From Plectrocnemia conspersa (lineage: Eukaryota; Arthropoda; Insecta; Trichoptera; Polycentropodidae), in NCBI GenBank assembly GCA_009617715.1, contig VTFK01000221.1:1-64000 (forward strand): a stretch of 64,000 bases of DNA, given 5' to 3'. The position numbers were made by a program, and so were the translations under genes. Below, in pieces: positions 36,481 to 49,324 of the stretch. Positions within the stretch are counted from its first letter, which is position 1, and each line of letters begins with the position of its first letter. The notes under the pieces are model-generated. The model was not told the origin of the DNA and did not search any database. It saw only the letters and a program-made list of their open reading frames with translations.

Positions 36481-37870
36481 TACTTAACCTTCACAAGCCG
36501 GGCTATTTGTTTAACTCAAAGTAAATTCTGTGTCGATGTATAATATATACATATTTATATTTTATGTAATTAATTAAATTTTGTGTTAGCATGGTTATGC
36601 GATTTATCATTGATGCAAAAGTTTATGTCTAGATGTTTATTTTAAAATTCGCGATGAGTAAATCTGAACTATAAACATCATTGTTCTAACATAAATATGC
36701 GACATAACTTTTATAAACATGCCCTACTCTCGACCTTGGTTTTATTTACTTACAATTTTTTTAGAAATCTATTTTTATTGACTAGATTTTCAACAAGATA
36801 TTTGCATCCACATTACTTTCTGCAATATTGACTCTTTAGTTTGTGTTTTTATTATTAATACAGAAAGAAACTTTATGAAGATAAAAAAGCTATTTAGTTT
36901 TATGAATATGTAGTTAAACCAGATAAGATATTATTATATTCACAATAAATCATATTCTACCAGGACATTTAATTTTATGTTATACCTTATAGCTTTTATT
37001 AAAATATTATTTTTAATTTAAAAATATTTTTAAACCCTGTTTTTTAACAAAATAAAATACTTAATGTTTTAATTGTGTTTTGTAAACTTTGTCTTTAATT
37101 TTTAAATAAAAAAATTGTTCAATTGTAAAAATAAATACATTGAGACATAAATATCTGCTAATTACATATAAATAATAATCTATAACCTAGGAGTTTGTAT
37201 TTTTATTCTAAATTAAAATATTGCAGAGAAATTTTCATATCATAGATTATCTTAAAATATTCATATATGTTTTTTAAAGGCTATAAGATTTAATAAAATA
37301 ACAACAGAAATTAAGCAAATATTTTCCAACTTACATTTACAGTTTACATTTTCAGTTTCAACTATAAAATACTTTAAAGTTTAAATTCTGAGCTTACCAC
37401 TAGAAAACTTTGAGCCTAGATATTTAGACCGACACGGTAAGTGTCCGAAAAGAGGCAACAAAGGAGCCTTTCCACGTCAATCATAAGATTTAGTCCAGCC
37501 CATTCATTAAATTGAATCCCTAGGAATTAAATTTAGCTTCGAAATGAATAAGAGGAAATAATGATCCATCCATATTTTGTGTGACATATAGTAATGTACA
37601 ATATTTCCTAAAAATAATAATATACATTTTTTACCACAAAAATATTTATAAAATTATATAATCAATCGTGCATACACAATTTGCGCTTGTGATATCGCGT
37701 TTTGCGTCTCAAATTTTACTTTTGGGTTGGTGTAACTAATTATTTAACTGAATTATTTTTATTATATTTTAAGTAAAATTTAGGCGCTTGAAGAATTAAT
37801 TTTTTTTTATTGTAAATAATAATTATAAGATACGAATCAAAGGTATAGTGCTTCGTAAATTTTAGATTAA

Positions 37871-37995
37871 GGACCGAATAGCGTAGTCCATAACGTCTCA
37901 GACTAGTATCTCTGAGGTTGCGGGTTCAAGCCCCGGCAGCGGCGCTCGAATTTTCATTTATAAAAATGCGCTATTATTAAAAAAAAAAACCGGCC
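37871..37995 (+). repeat. tRNA-derived SINE, best copy
   Basis: GGACCGAATAGCGTAGTCC (A-box-like at 37879-37889) and GAGGTTGCGGGTTCAAGCCC (B box at 37922-37932) with near-canonical box spacing, then GGCAGCGGCGCTC and a poly(A)-like run near 37980. Conserved boxes and the A-rich end mark a Pol III-derived retroposon rather than a tRNA gene; no closed acceptor stem is seen. Other copies: 6835-6921 and, diverged, 17660-17742, both minus. Confidence 0.65.
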
Positions 37996-38743
37996 CCAGC
38001 TGCAGTGACATTTATTGACTATATGTAAATTGTATAGCACATACTAATTTATAATTAATAATATAAATGTCACCGATTCCCAGGCTTTCAGTCTGGTGAT
38101 TAATACTTGTAATATTCATTATGTCCGATTAACTTATATGGTACAGACCTTCCCGTTGTAACACTTATGGCTTACGCCCGTCAAGTTACAACTGAAGATT
38201 TAATCAAAATAAAAATACAGATTTTAAACCAATTTATGGTTTATATACGTATTTTAAATTGTTAAAGTCAATTTTATTTTTATAGAACTGCTGCAGACAG
38301 GACTACAAATAAAAATTATCATAAACATACACTATGTAAGAGGTTTAGTTTTGTACGATGCAAAAATTTTTTTTTTTTATAATACACACATCAGATATAA
38401 AACAATAAAATTAACTGAAACAAAGAATATGTATAGAAAAAAAATACTTTTGATATGTTTAAAACTAAAACATTATCTTAAATATAAATCAGTTTGTCTT
38501 GTATGTATAGTAACCTAAATTATAAGCTAATGAAATATTACTTTATTATATATAAGTTTTACTTAATTATATACAGATTTTTTTATACAGCTCAAAACCC
38601 AGCTTTAATTAATAATACTATTATAAAAATTTAATTAAAAATATATTTGACTATTTTTTTAGTGTTTTAAAAAAAAAATTGCCGATATTAAGATAAAAGT
38701 TTATATATAAAAAACTGTAATTTATAATTACTGTACAAAGTAT

Positions 38744-38841
38744 ATTACAATACAAAATATTCTTGGTTTTGTATTGTAATAAAAATAGCGACTAAAATAA
38801 ATTTACTCATTATTTTTATTACAATACAAAACCAAGAATAT
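38744..38841. repeat. Perfect 31-bp-arm hairpin with alternative fold
   Basis: ATATTCTTGGTTTTGTATTG plus TAATAAAAATA (38757-38787) is exactly reverse-complemented at 38811-38841 with a 23-nt spacer. A third copy of the core, ATTACAATACAAAA at 38744-38757, pairs with TTTTGTATTGTAAT at 38767-38780 across a 9-nt loop, so the strand can fold two mutually exclusive ways. No TSD is obvious. It could be a foldback transposon remnant or a hairpin small-RNA precursor; sequence alone does not decide. Confidence 0.8.
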
Positions 38842-38958
38842 ATTTTAAAACGCTCAACGTCAAGTTTTTAATTAATTTATACTTATATTTGTTTTTTTGT
38901 TATAATTAATAATTTCAATTGTATATAAATATAAATTAAATAAACATTTTACTAAGAA

Positions 38959-38991
38959 AATTATTTAATAAATATTATTTATTAAATAATT
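38959..38991. repeat. Perfect 33-bp AT palindrome
   Basis: AATTATTTAATAAATA, a single T, then TATTTATTAAATAATT, without mismatch. In sequence this AT-rich, a long palindrome can arise by chance more easily than in balanced DNA. Confidence 0.8.
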
Positions 38992-39199
38992 ACATAAATT
39001 TCTTTTAAATTAAATATGATTCCGGCAATATTTCATTAATATATTCAATATTTGAACTACTTTTCCCAATAACTTTCCACGGTATGATAAAATCCGAGCG
39101 GTTAAACTTAATTCACCTACATAAACATTTTATAAAAGCCTTCTTAAAACTGTGTGCTAGGCATATAATAATAAATATATGAGGGTCGTATAAAACCGA

Positions 39200-39490
39200 A
39201 TCACTTCGCATTTTTCACCGCATTGAATTAAATTAAATTTTCATTGGATTTTTTTCGATCGAACGCCCCGCCAAATAGCCAAAGTTTCGCGTTATAAATT
39301 ACAAGAGAAAAAAATACTTAAAATGATAGGGGATCGCTCTTTCGGAGATTTTCCGTCGCTAAAGAGGGTTCAAAGGTTTTCAAGGGAAATTACTCCAATT
39401 TATTGCATAGAGGGGCACCCGCCCCCGGGTACAAAGTAAACGTTATTATTTCACCGTGCAGCTGAGGTGTACACGATATGAATAATGAAT
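39200..39490. other. GC-richer island near 39.3 kb
   Basis: Contains GATCGAACGCCCCGCC, a GGGGATCGCTCTTTCGGAG block and the very GC-rich GGGGCACCCGCCCCCGGG at 39413-39430. Unique in the window and non-coding by inspection. Confidence 0.3.
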
Positions 39491-39820
39491 AGAGAGAAAA
39501 ATTCAAAGGGAAGTATGTTGGAAAAAAAGTCAACCGTAGACGTTTTCCTAAAGTGGCAGCGATTGACACGTGAGGGAATTTCCCTTTTTATATTTCTTCA
39601 TTGACATTTTATATAAATCGTGCTTTAATTTACAAGTCAAGATGTAACTGAAAGAGGATTTTATTATTATTATTAAATTCATAGACTTTTTAATATGGGA
39701 TCTATTGGGTATTTTACAATAAAAATATGAATTATAACGATGCGTCTTTAAATATAAATCCCAATTTGCAATATTCGATTAATTAATTAAAAGTAAGATA
39801 GTCGATAAAATAAATTATTA

Positions 39821-39871
39821 ATTATTAATGTTTATTGTCGTCGAACGACGACGACAATAAATATTATTAAT
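39821..39871. repeat. Hairpin with GTCGTCG/CGACGAC stem
   Basis: The 23-nt arm ending TTTATTGTCGTCG (39821-39843) pairs with CGACGACAATAAA-led 39849-39871 across AACGA, with a few mismatches in the outer AT part. The GC stem core is unusual for this AT-rich interval. Confidence 0.7.
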
Positions 39872-42617
39872 GGTTCTAATTAATAAAGTACATCATCAAT
39901 TGGAATCAGGAACTGGAAGATAAGATGATTAGTCCTCATCTCTCGCGAAACAGCCGCTAGCAAGTCTATGTATAGTAGATAAATAAAATGATAAAAAACA
40001 AAGTCAAGCAAAGCAAAGCTTGGTGGTCAGACGATATGACAAGCAATGACAGATTATTGCTTCCAAGCTTTTTAAAGACGTGCGCTAGCGGACAATTTAA
40101 ATAGATAAGCAAAACTTTTTAAAATTCATAATGGATCGTTTTGTTTATTTTTTTTATTATCAAATAATGAATAGAGCTGCAAGAATATGTTTTAAAGTAT
40201 GAAAGTATGGTACCGAGCAGACTATACATCTTCCTAGCTGTCAGATGCTCCTTACAGATAAATCACTGTAAAAACATCAGGTCAGTATGAACCAACCAAT
40301 ATATAAATCCTCCAGGCACATTCAATATTTTATCCATAGTTTCACGGCATTTTATAGCCAAGCTGATAAATATTATTTTGTGTCAAAATTGCGACATAAT
40401 CCTAATATTTATCTGTCGCTCTATTTTTAAATCGAATTTTATCATATTATATATTAAGATTTTCTGAGAGTACTTACTAAAGCAATTAAAAGTTGAACAA
40501 AGTCACTCGAATCTTTTCTCTATAAAACATTTTTCTTCGTCTCAATTAATGTAGTTAACCATTGCGAGTTAATCAAATTATTTATTTCAGTAAGAGCTTT
40601 TTCAATTTAAATTAATTCTCAAAGTCACTTGTTCTAATTATAGTGTATTATTTAATTCGATTTAGAATGTATAATACACATATAATATAGAGTAAACTAA
40701 CTTCCAATAAATGACTAATAGGCGCTTTTGGTTCATCATGATACACAAGTTTGTAATTTATAGATGAAAACAACCCTTTAATCTCGAAAACGTTCCTACA
40801 CTCAGATAAATCAATTTCCCAAACTCCACTTAAAGAGATAAACGCGAATATTATATTGCGTGGTTCGGTTTCGCACAATCACAACTTTCGTTCTCGACGA
40901 TAATGAACTACAATAAATACATATACGTATGTAGCAAATAAATTAAATATAACGATTTATTTAATTAATTAAATCCTGATAATCCGTTGAAATAACTACG
41001 TAACAAAAAAATAATTTAATCGACTATAAAATATTATATACAGTCACGTATTCAGATTAAATAAATATTTATATTAGTTATTCGTTTTCGGAAGTTGTTC
41101 ATGTAAATGCATTATATTGTTCATCGACCAATAAATTTTGTGCATCGAAATAATATAAAAGTGCATTAGCAAACTTTATAAATAGATTTTTGTTCACCTT
41201 AGTAGTATTTCGGGTGTAAAAGTAATTTTAAAAAGGAAACATGGTTTTTCTGTAATATAAGATTTCCACACCTCTAATTTTTTATTAGTGCTTTGACTTT
41301 ATATTTTTAATGGGTATTGAGTTATTCAAATATTTAACGTTTCTAAATAATTTTTCCATTTCCTTGTGATTTTTATCAAGGAAAATCGCAATTTCCCTTT
41401 TAAGTTTGAAATCCCTTTGAAACACTATTGCACGAGATAGCCTAGCACAAATATTATAAAATGAGGTGTTTTTATCTTTCGTATTTTCACATAACTTTTA
41501 AGGGACTATTTTTTTTAACATAAGAGCTGCTATGTGAAGGTTTCATCCACATAAATTTGGTACCTAATTTTTAATAAATGTTTAAACCGTGTGTCCTGAC
41601 GTTGCCTATAAATTCAACTTTATGTCGTTTTAATAAAAAATATTGCATGTATTTCAATTATTTTAAATCGTCCATACAGGAAAGAAATCTAAAATTTGTA
41701 ATTAATAATAACGTGAAGAGCAGAGAGCTTAGGTTAAGCCCTTGAATACCCCAAAAAGGGTTATATACTTGAATCAGCATCAATAAAAAAGTATCCATTC
41801 CTTCGAAAATATCAAGATTAAATTTATAATAATTTATTATTAAAATTTTTGCACCTCTCAGTTTAGATACCGCAGCACTAAAAAAAACACAATGTGCCAA
41901 TTAAAAACGAGTCGCTCTATAAGACTTTTGATTTCAAAATACAATATATATTGATGCAATTATTCATATCTGTCTCAATTGTCACCCAGCAATTGATCAT
42001 CGTCCTTCACCATTAATCACAAGAGCAACAATGCATCATGCAATATAAACCAATCTGTTCCGAATGCATTCTCCTCCAATTGCATCTCAATACAATACTC
42101 TGCCACCCACTCGTACACGTTCTATCAAAGGTCGTATTTTAACTTTGCAGGATATCCTTCGAAGAGCCTTCGGTGAATTGTGTTTCGCTATATTGCCCAC
42201 ACTAAATTAAGTCGTAAATTTCAGTTGCGGGGGCATAAGCACCTATCCAGGGGTGGCTAAGCTCCACCAAGCCCTCTTTGTCCACACACTGGACCGGGCT
42301 TAGTGGTATAGTCGGGTTTAAAAATCTAAAAAAAAACGAGGTAAAGGTAAATTTAATATTAAAGCAACGGCGAGAAATGCGAAACGGGCTTAATGAGGGC
42401 AAAAGTGGAAAATCTTAGATTTCTTTTTAATGAACGTTGCCATGGCTGGCTATTCGATTTCCACAAAGTGAAGTTTTTGAGGCGCTCTAATTATATACGA
42501 AGTATAAAAACAAACTTTTTATACCTGAGTCGTTAATTTTGAGAGTGGGACTAGTCCATTTTATTAAAAAAAAAATATACATATGTATGCCTAAGATGAA
42601 CCAATTGCGCCCAAAGA

Positions 42618-42850
42618 ATCACAAAAAGCTACTTGTTGTTTAAAACATCTACAAAATGTGACAACTCAAAAGCATGCTATTGCTTATAGTGATATCTGCA
42701 GTGGCCAAAATAGAAATTTAAAGTTGATCCTAATATAGATAAAAAATTTTCGATCAAGCGATTACAATATAGATATTATTGACCATAAATTCTTATTATC
42801 TGGACATTCATTCTTGCGAAAAAAATATGAATATATGACAAATACAATTC
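42618..42850 (+). pseudogene. Degenerate transposase-like protein fragment
   Basis: One plus-strand frame with a single stop gives ATCCLKHLQNVTTQKHAIAY, SDICSGQNRNLKLIL, then DYNIDIIDHKFLLSGHSFL. The Y-S-D-x-C-x-G-Q-N-R-N motif followed by D-H-K-F-L-x-x-G-H is characteristic of a widespread family of repetitive, transposase-like proteins in insects and cnidarians that I associate with a DUF7869-type C-terminal domain. Beyond about 42850 the frame continues to 43062 but no longer resembles the family. It is a dead fragment of a mobile element. Confidence 0.5.
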
Positions 42851-44059
42851 TGTCTCTCCCTATGACTAAGTGTCACATCAAATCTAGTGAATCACAGATG
42901 AGAATGTTTGCGAGCCAATTGCATCGCGTCTTGGATACATCCCCTAAAATGTGTTTGCACCTTAAAGAAATGATACAGATGGACATTCAAAATAGAGCCA
43001 AAAAACAATTGTCATATGCGCAGGGTAGAATATATTATCAAACGCGCATCCTTTCCAAATAAATGGTAGTTTTTGTTGGTATAAAGTAAATACTGTTTTT
43101 TTCAAGTAAGAGACTCATTTTGTAAGGTAATGAATGGAGGCTTTTCAAGCCAATCTGATGTTCTAGTAACGAATTTCCTAAATCTAACACTGGTTTAAGT
43201 CGGGCCAGTAAAACACTCAACAAATTTTAGACTTATTGCTCTGTATGATGACATCTCATGGTGGATTTTCAGGGCTTCATTATCATAAGTATCTCTGATA
43301 CCGTCCATGCATTTTTAATAAGAACTTCATTGAATAATACTGTAAGCTATAAGATCCTCTTTATTGGAAGCTTATTTAGAATTTTGGGTGTTATGAAGTT
43401 ATATCCAGGTGTTTTTTGGATGAAAACCATCTATAAGCTCTAAAAGAAAATTATGTGTGTGGTAGGATATTATGGAAACAATCTGTTGAAAACTTAAAAA
43501 ATCGGGCAAGACAATAAATGTCGTTAATTAAATAATTTAAACCATGCACAGATTATAAAACGACTGAATTTAAGGATCAAAAGGGACATTATTTTTCATC
43601 AGGATTATGCCATACATGTGGATTTCATTACTCAAAAAAAATAAGTGACTTAAGACTAGTAATAATATTTGTTCCGAACCGCGTAATGGTTTAATTCATC
43701 AAATTTAGATTGTTATTAATTTGATAATAAGAACATATAAGTAGATATAAGTTCATATACATATATAAATACATAACAGGAACACTATTCACTATCTATA
43801 AGAAAAGCTAGAAATCTGAAGAATTTTTTTTTTATTTGACAAAGCATTTTCCAACAATCAAGAATGTCAACTGCGTCGAAAAGGAAGCGCACAAAGCGTT
43901 TGCTATTTCATTGCGGAATTCTTCAATTATTTTATATATTTTCTCTCCGCAACTAAATATTTTGCTATCATACGTACATAAAAAAACTAGTTATACTGCG
44001 TTCGTATTATTTTTTTTATAACAAGACAAAATTATCTATGTGGAAATGCAAAGGGTGTA

Positions 44060-44290
44060 TAATTCAACGAGCGTTGAATCCTCGTTAACGGATAACGAAA
44101 CAGCGTTATGACGTAACGTTTAAATGTTTTTTTCCCCTTTTACCGTCAAACCGTCGTAAAAAATCGACTTTTACGGTTAACCCTAAGATAACTGCGCGTT
44201 ATACGGCGTCTTTAACGTTTCGCGTGGACGTGGCCTTCGGGAAAGTTTCACGGTCGTAAATTGTAGGGTGAAGTCGTCAAGCTTGGGGAA
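44060..44290. other. GC-richer island 1 kb upstream (gene sense: downstream) of exon C
   Basis: Contains several ACGTAACG / GCGTTATGACG / TTTACGGTTAACC-type half-palindromes and GTGGACGTGGCC. About 0.95 kb 3' of exon C in gene sense. No coding frame or repeat partner. Confidence 0.3.
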
Positions 44291-45233
44291 AAAAACATTT
44301 TAAAATCTCGAGATAAACATAAAAGATACAAATGTACACGCCGAAATGTGTTATTGCCAAATCGTGACAAAATATCAGATTATGCTTTAATATAATATAT
44401 AATTAATCGCTTGAAAAATATTTTAAGTTAATAACTCAAAACGTTTTTAAGAAGAAAATAAACAAGAGTGCTTTTCTTAATTACAAATGAAGTCTTTGAC
44501 TATATGCGAAAAGCGTATTAGAAATTAGAGTACCCGCACACTTCGTTAGTCTCATTAAATACTTACACAAAAAAACTATGAATTAACAAATTAGTAACCT
44601 TAAAGTTTGAAAAACAAAAGTTTATAAATTATCTTTTAGTTTACATTATCTTTTAAACTAACAATTAACACAGTAAACATAAAACGCAAAGACAAGATCA
44701 TGTTCTAATTATGTTATATTTAAAAGCTTAAATTTTGAATGTCACATTGAAAATTTAATTAAAAAAGAATTGTAATAATGGGTAAATTATTTCAACGATT
44801 ATGTCATATTTTACACTTAAAGCCGTATATTATATGTATTATATAATGTTTAACTGGCAAATTTCCATTTCCCACCTACAGAAGATTAAAAATAGAACAC
44901 TAAGAACTATTGTTTTATACAAAAAAAGTTAAAGCAAATAATCAATTTCAGATAATGCAATTAAAACAATACTGTATAATAGCAAATAATTAAAAAAAAC
45001 TATTGCATTTTTCAATTTAAGTTAATTAGTAACTATGTATATTTGTGTTTATATTTATATTCTCTTAACTAATATAGAAATATGTTAATAAAAATAAATA
45101 AATATTGCCGTTTACAGTGTGAAACACAATTCAGACAGTAAAGCGGTCACAAGTGCCAGTTTAACACAATAGTATAACTTTGGCAAACAATATAAAATAA
45201 AAATGCTTTAGTAAAAGACTATGTGCACCGTAC

Positions 45234-45293
45234 CGTCAGAAGTGCAGTTGAGAAAAGCGCCAAAGTTGGAGTGGCAGTCGACTGTGTCGTTAC
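45234..45293 (-). CDS. trol: Short two-cysteine exon C, probably same gene
   Basis: Candidate 60-nt exon preceded by a good acceptor (long T-rich tract ending TTTTCAG). It encodes NDTVDCHSNFGAFLNCTSD with split codons at both ends. Phase-1 entry and phase-1 exit at a GTACGG donor let it splice in frame to exon B through a glycine codon. It has two cysteines and two N-glycosylation sequons (NDT, NCT). It is GC-richer than its surroundings and lies 29.1 kb upstream of exon B in gene sense. It is too short for a whole LDLa module, so it could link the N-terminus to the LDLa array. The donor is weak: if unused, the frame continues eight codons past the split glycine to TAA at 45210-45208, which would make this a terminal exon of a short secreted form. 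I do not recognise the segment itself; membership of the gene rests on strand, phase and extracellular-type composition. Confidence 0.5.
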
Positions 45294-46787
45294 CTGAAAA
45301 CAAAAATAATATAAAAAACACAATCAGCGTAAGGGTTAAATATATTCGTCCCAATTTTTAATCTAGTTAAAAATAAATAACGTTAATTTATGCACAAAAT
45401 TCTCAAAAAGATCCTTCGAATTCCACGCTTCGAGTATTTACCGTCTTATGCAAAGAATCGGGAGTTGAATATTAATTCATTTTCGCTTTACGCAGGGTCA
45501 TCCTTTTCTCCTCAAAAAGGTTCTCAAACTATTGAATAAATTATACGTGCGTCGCGAATAAACTCGGCTTTTATGTGCCTTTGATTACTTCAGCATTTGC
45601 GTCGACGTTCAAATTGACGACAATCAATTCTAGTGTCATTTTATAAATGCCTGCGTTTACTATGGTACTTTAGATGCAATAAAGTTAAGGAAGCTCTTAC
45701 CTTTTATTGTCACTCAAGAAAAGCGAGTTCCGAGGAAAACAATTAACAAACATACAAAAGTTAAGTGCAAGAGGGATTTTTTACAATATATTCAACACAT
45801 GTATATATGTTTAATAAAAACAAATTAACAAATCACATCTTGTCACAAAATTAAATGATAAAATTTAAAAGTCGATAAAAAAAGCAAAAATCTAAACCAT
45901 AATAATAAGAAGCTAATTACATCCAAATCTAATAAAAATAAATTACATTGTGCTTTATGTTTTTTTGATTATGTTATACAAGTATTGCTTTAAAGTTACA
46001 GCTTTTCTGAAAAAAAAAAAGCGACAAGTATCTAGCTAATTTAAACACGAAAGAGACAAAAAAACATTTACGTTTTGATTACAACTAACGAAAAGGCGAA
46101 ACGCAAAAAGTTAAATTAACTTCAGACTCGACGACGCAAACTTCTTAAGCAATTTTCGACAAAAGGACATACTAATAACAAAATATAAGGTATAACATAA
46201 ACAAATACATAACATTCATAAAAATGCTAAGCAATAGATTGTATAGTAGTGATTTTTAATCTTGAGTAGAAAAATTAGTAGCTCAATAGCAACGAGCTCC
46301 TTAATTTCAATCACTTATTGAATATATAAGAAATATTCAATTCACAAAACATAAAGTTACATGTTTTACGTTGATGTGTATATCTGAGAAAAAGAGAAAA
46401 AATATTAACATGTCAGGGATTTTAATGATTGATTTAATTATCCGGGACACGACAATTAATTTAAATAAGAGAACAATACTTTTAAAAATCGTGCAGGATA
46501 CCAAATGTTGCACAATAACCGCAATTTTGTAAAACCAATTAATATATAATCCGCAGCTATTTAAAAGCTTACCGCAGACAATAATACTTTGCATGATTAG
46601 TTCTCGATTAACATAGTCAGCGATTCGTTAAACCTTTCTCGAAGACATTAAAAATATATTTATTTGGATACAAATATCTCAGAGCAATTTGGTTATAGTT
46701 TTAAACAAATTTTAAAACAATGTCTTTAAACTAAATTTAAAAAAATAATGGTTATTATGATCAATATATTTATATGAAATTATATAA

Positions 46788-46789
<2 letters not shown>

Positions 46790-46820
<31 letters not shown>
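46790..46820. repeat. (AT)n microsatellite
   Basis: About 31 bp of pure AT dinucleotide, next to a further ATATATATAT run at 46830-46840, directly upstream of the 46860-47130 dispersed repeat. Confidence 0.9.
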
Positions 46821-46825
<5 letters not shown>

Positions 46826-46857
46826 TCAATATATATATATTTTGTATGTGTGACGGA

Positions 46858-47110
46858 AAGCGATTGCAATTGGCCCACCGACATCCTCATCTGCGAATCT
46901 TGAATCAACAATATAAAATATGTGTCACAGATAGGCGGAGACAGAAATCAGACGAACAAGACAAGAGGGAGAGGCAGACGGAGAAAAGAATAGCATTATA
47001 CACATAAGCAAATCATCCAGCATCATCACAAAAACACAACTGAACAAATCGTCACTGCTCCGTACCAGATCACAGCCAACAATAATTCTACTCGACACTC
47101 CAGCGAAAAC
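46858..47110 (+). repeat. Dispersed repeat R31 (copy 2)
   Basis: AAGCGATTGCAATTGGCCC, then CATCCTCATCTGCGAATC at the start, and ATCACAGCCAACAATAATTC, TACTCGACACTCCAGCG at the end match copy 1. The purine-rich middle (GACAAGAGGGAGAGGCAGAC) differs in length and sequence. It follows a (TA)n tract. Confidence 0.55.
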
Positions 47111-48039
47111 TACGACTTTCAAGAACAATTATTTCGGCTCCACCACCTGATAACTATAGCTTCGTATCCATTATTTTTTCGTTCCAATTAAATGAACTAT
47201 TAACAATTTTCCCGAGAGATGTATTTATATAAAAAAAATAGTAACATACTTGAAAATAAAAAGGATATCGAACAAAAACCAGATTTACTAAGCAGAGCAT
47301 TCAAATATCAACCGTCATATATCACTAAATAAAAACATAGGAAAGGAAAATATAATTAAGCTAAAAGCTTACATTATATTCGACAAAATAACTTGCATTT
47401 TACAAATTAAAATAATAAATACCGCTTGCTGTTAAAAATATAATTGTCCACAGAATACAAAAAAGTTCTGAAAATATAATTCAGCAGTTAATGGTAAAAA
47501 AAACTTTTTAGTAGTATAAAATACTGTGAAATTAAACAATATATACAGTACATTTAACCGATAGTAGATTTTTATTGAAAATTGTATTTACGCCCAATCA
47601 GCTCCAAAAGTTTTTTTTTTTAATTATCAGCACAAGTTATTTATTTGATTGGAATCGTTTCAAATACCTATTTTTCAATAATACTGCGCTATTGCCGGTC
47701 CCAAACTATCATTACGTAGTAATAAATCCTGATATTTGATATTTAAATGAGGTATAGATAAGCTTCTAAATAAACATTACACTATATAAAAGGGTGATTT
47801 GCCTTATTCTGTACACATACGTTAATTAATAAAAGCAGTATATATGTATAATATAATACACACACATGTATTCGTTAGCTTTTATATGATCGTATTATAT
47901 TATGCATAAATTCATTCGTTACACAATAAGCGATGAAAAATTCTCAACACAAATCAAAGTCAATCTTATTTATAGGTCACCATCACGTATACAAAAAAAA
48001 ACGATTTCACTCATGCGGCAAAATTTGTACACGTAACGC

Positions 48040-48360
48040 GTGAAAAATCACCATATACGCAGTGACAAATCGTCGCTGCCGGATTGTCGTGTCTCGTCAA
48101 CCGTCGAGAGGGTCACTTTGACCCCAGGGTGCTATGTATCATGGCGTTATTGCACTCGGATGCGTTGCGAATAAATAAATGACCGCTTGCGCGTAACTTT
48201 TGATCGATGTTCCGTCAGCGAGCTTATTGAAAACGGAAAAACGTGAAAAAATAACGTATATTTTTTTGATAGTGTGAAAAAGTTTTCTTTTGGGGACACG
48301 TAATGTACGTTAACCGACGCCGACGCGCAAATGGTCTATAAAATCTTGGATCCCTAGAGA
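48040..48360. other. GC-richer island in putative first intron
   Basis: Contains ACCGTCGAGAGGGTCAC with the adjoining GACCCCAGGGTG, and ACCGACGCCGACGCGC. No credible frame. A first-intron position would suit an enhancer if the candidate start is right. Confidence 0.3.
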
Positions 48361-49324
48361 TACGTGCGGACCTTCAACTAAGACCCAAATATTTTAATAA
48401 TAAATTTGATCAGTTCAATAGATGCTTGTATATAAATAGTTAATAAAACACAATTAACTGATATATAGTGGTCCAAAAAATAAAACAGATCAGATTAATT
48501 GCTAATGAAATATAAAAAAATATTTCAAGCCCTTGTTACTGATACTTATTATAGCAATTTAATTATAGGATTAAAGTAATGTAAACTAATCCTTAATTCA
48601 GAGGTGTACTATTCCCAAGGGGAATTTATATCGAAGGATGAAATCAGTGAACTTTATTTTTTAGTTTCGCAGGCTCCAAAAAGACCTGATCAATGGCCGT
48701 TATGGGACGAATTTGACATCACAATATAAATGCGTCAAGCTGAAAAATGTGTAATTTGTAACAATAAATTTATATTTGCCCAATTGTATACGCACGCGGC
48801 ATTTTTTCGAGATTATTCGCTGCGCATCTCAATACATCTACTATATTTATGATTTTAAATTAAGCATCTGATAATCAGTACATTATGTAAAAATTTTGTG
48901 CAACCTCATACTTTGCCATTTGATTTAGAAAATATCCCACTAATATTTTTATTATTATTTATTAGTAAGAAGGTTTAATTAAATGTGAGGACCAACGATT
49001 AATATAATATTCCTGATAATTTAAAGACATTATTTCATAACAAATCGACCCAATAGTGAAATTTTCTAAGAACAGAACAGCCATTGATAAAAACTAATCT
49101 GAACCGAGATTCTCACACAAAAATAGACAATTAAATGATACCAAAATTTTTTCAATAAAAGTGAGCAAACGAACATCAAACAGCTGTCAGTTACTATTTA
49201 ATAACAAAGTTTCTGTCAGACATCATGAAGTGACTAATGAATATTAAAGTTTGTTTACAAATTAAGCTAAACCGCAACAGAAACTGTTAAAATTGTGTAT
49301 GGTGATAATGGTTTAACATTTTGA

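Noticed and set aside
40168..40290. Plus-strand MNRAARICFK-like text reminiscent of the LINE Q-N-R-A-x-R motif
   Set aside because: Only about ten residues agree and stops follow at once; too short to call.
42202..42402. Minus-strand frame with CVDKEGLVELSHPWIGAY, preceded by an acceptor-like T-run
   Set aside because: No donor in a sensible phase and an immediate stop (TAG) after a few more codons; looks like a unique GC-richer patch rather than an exon.
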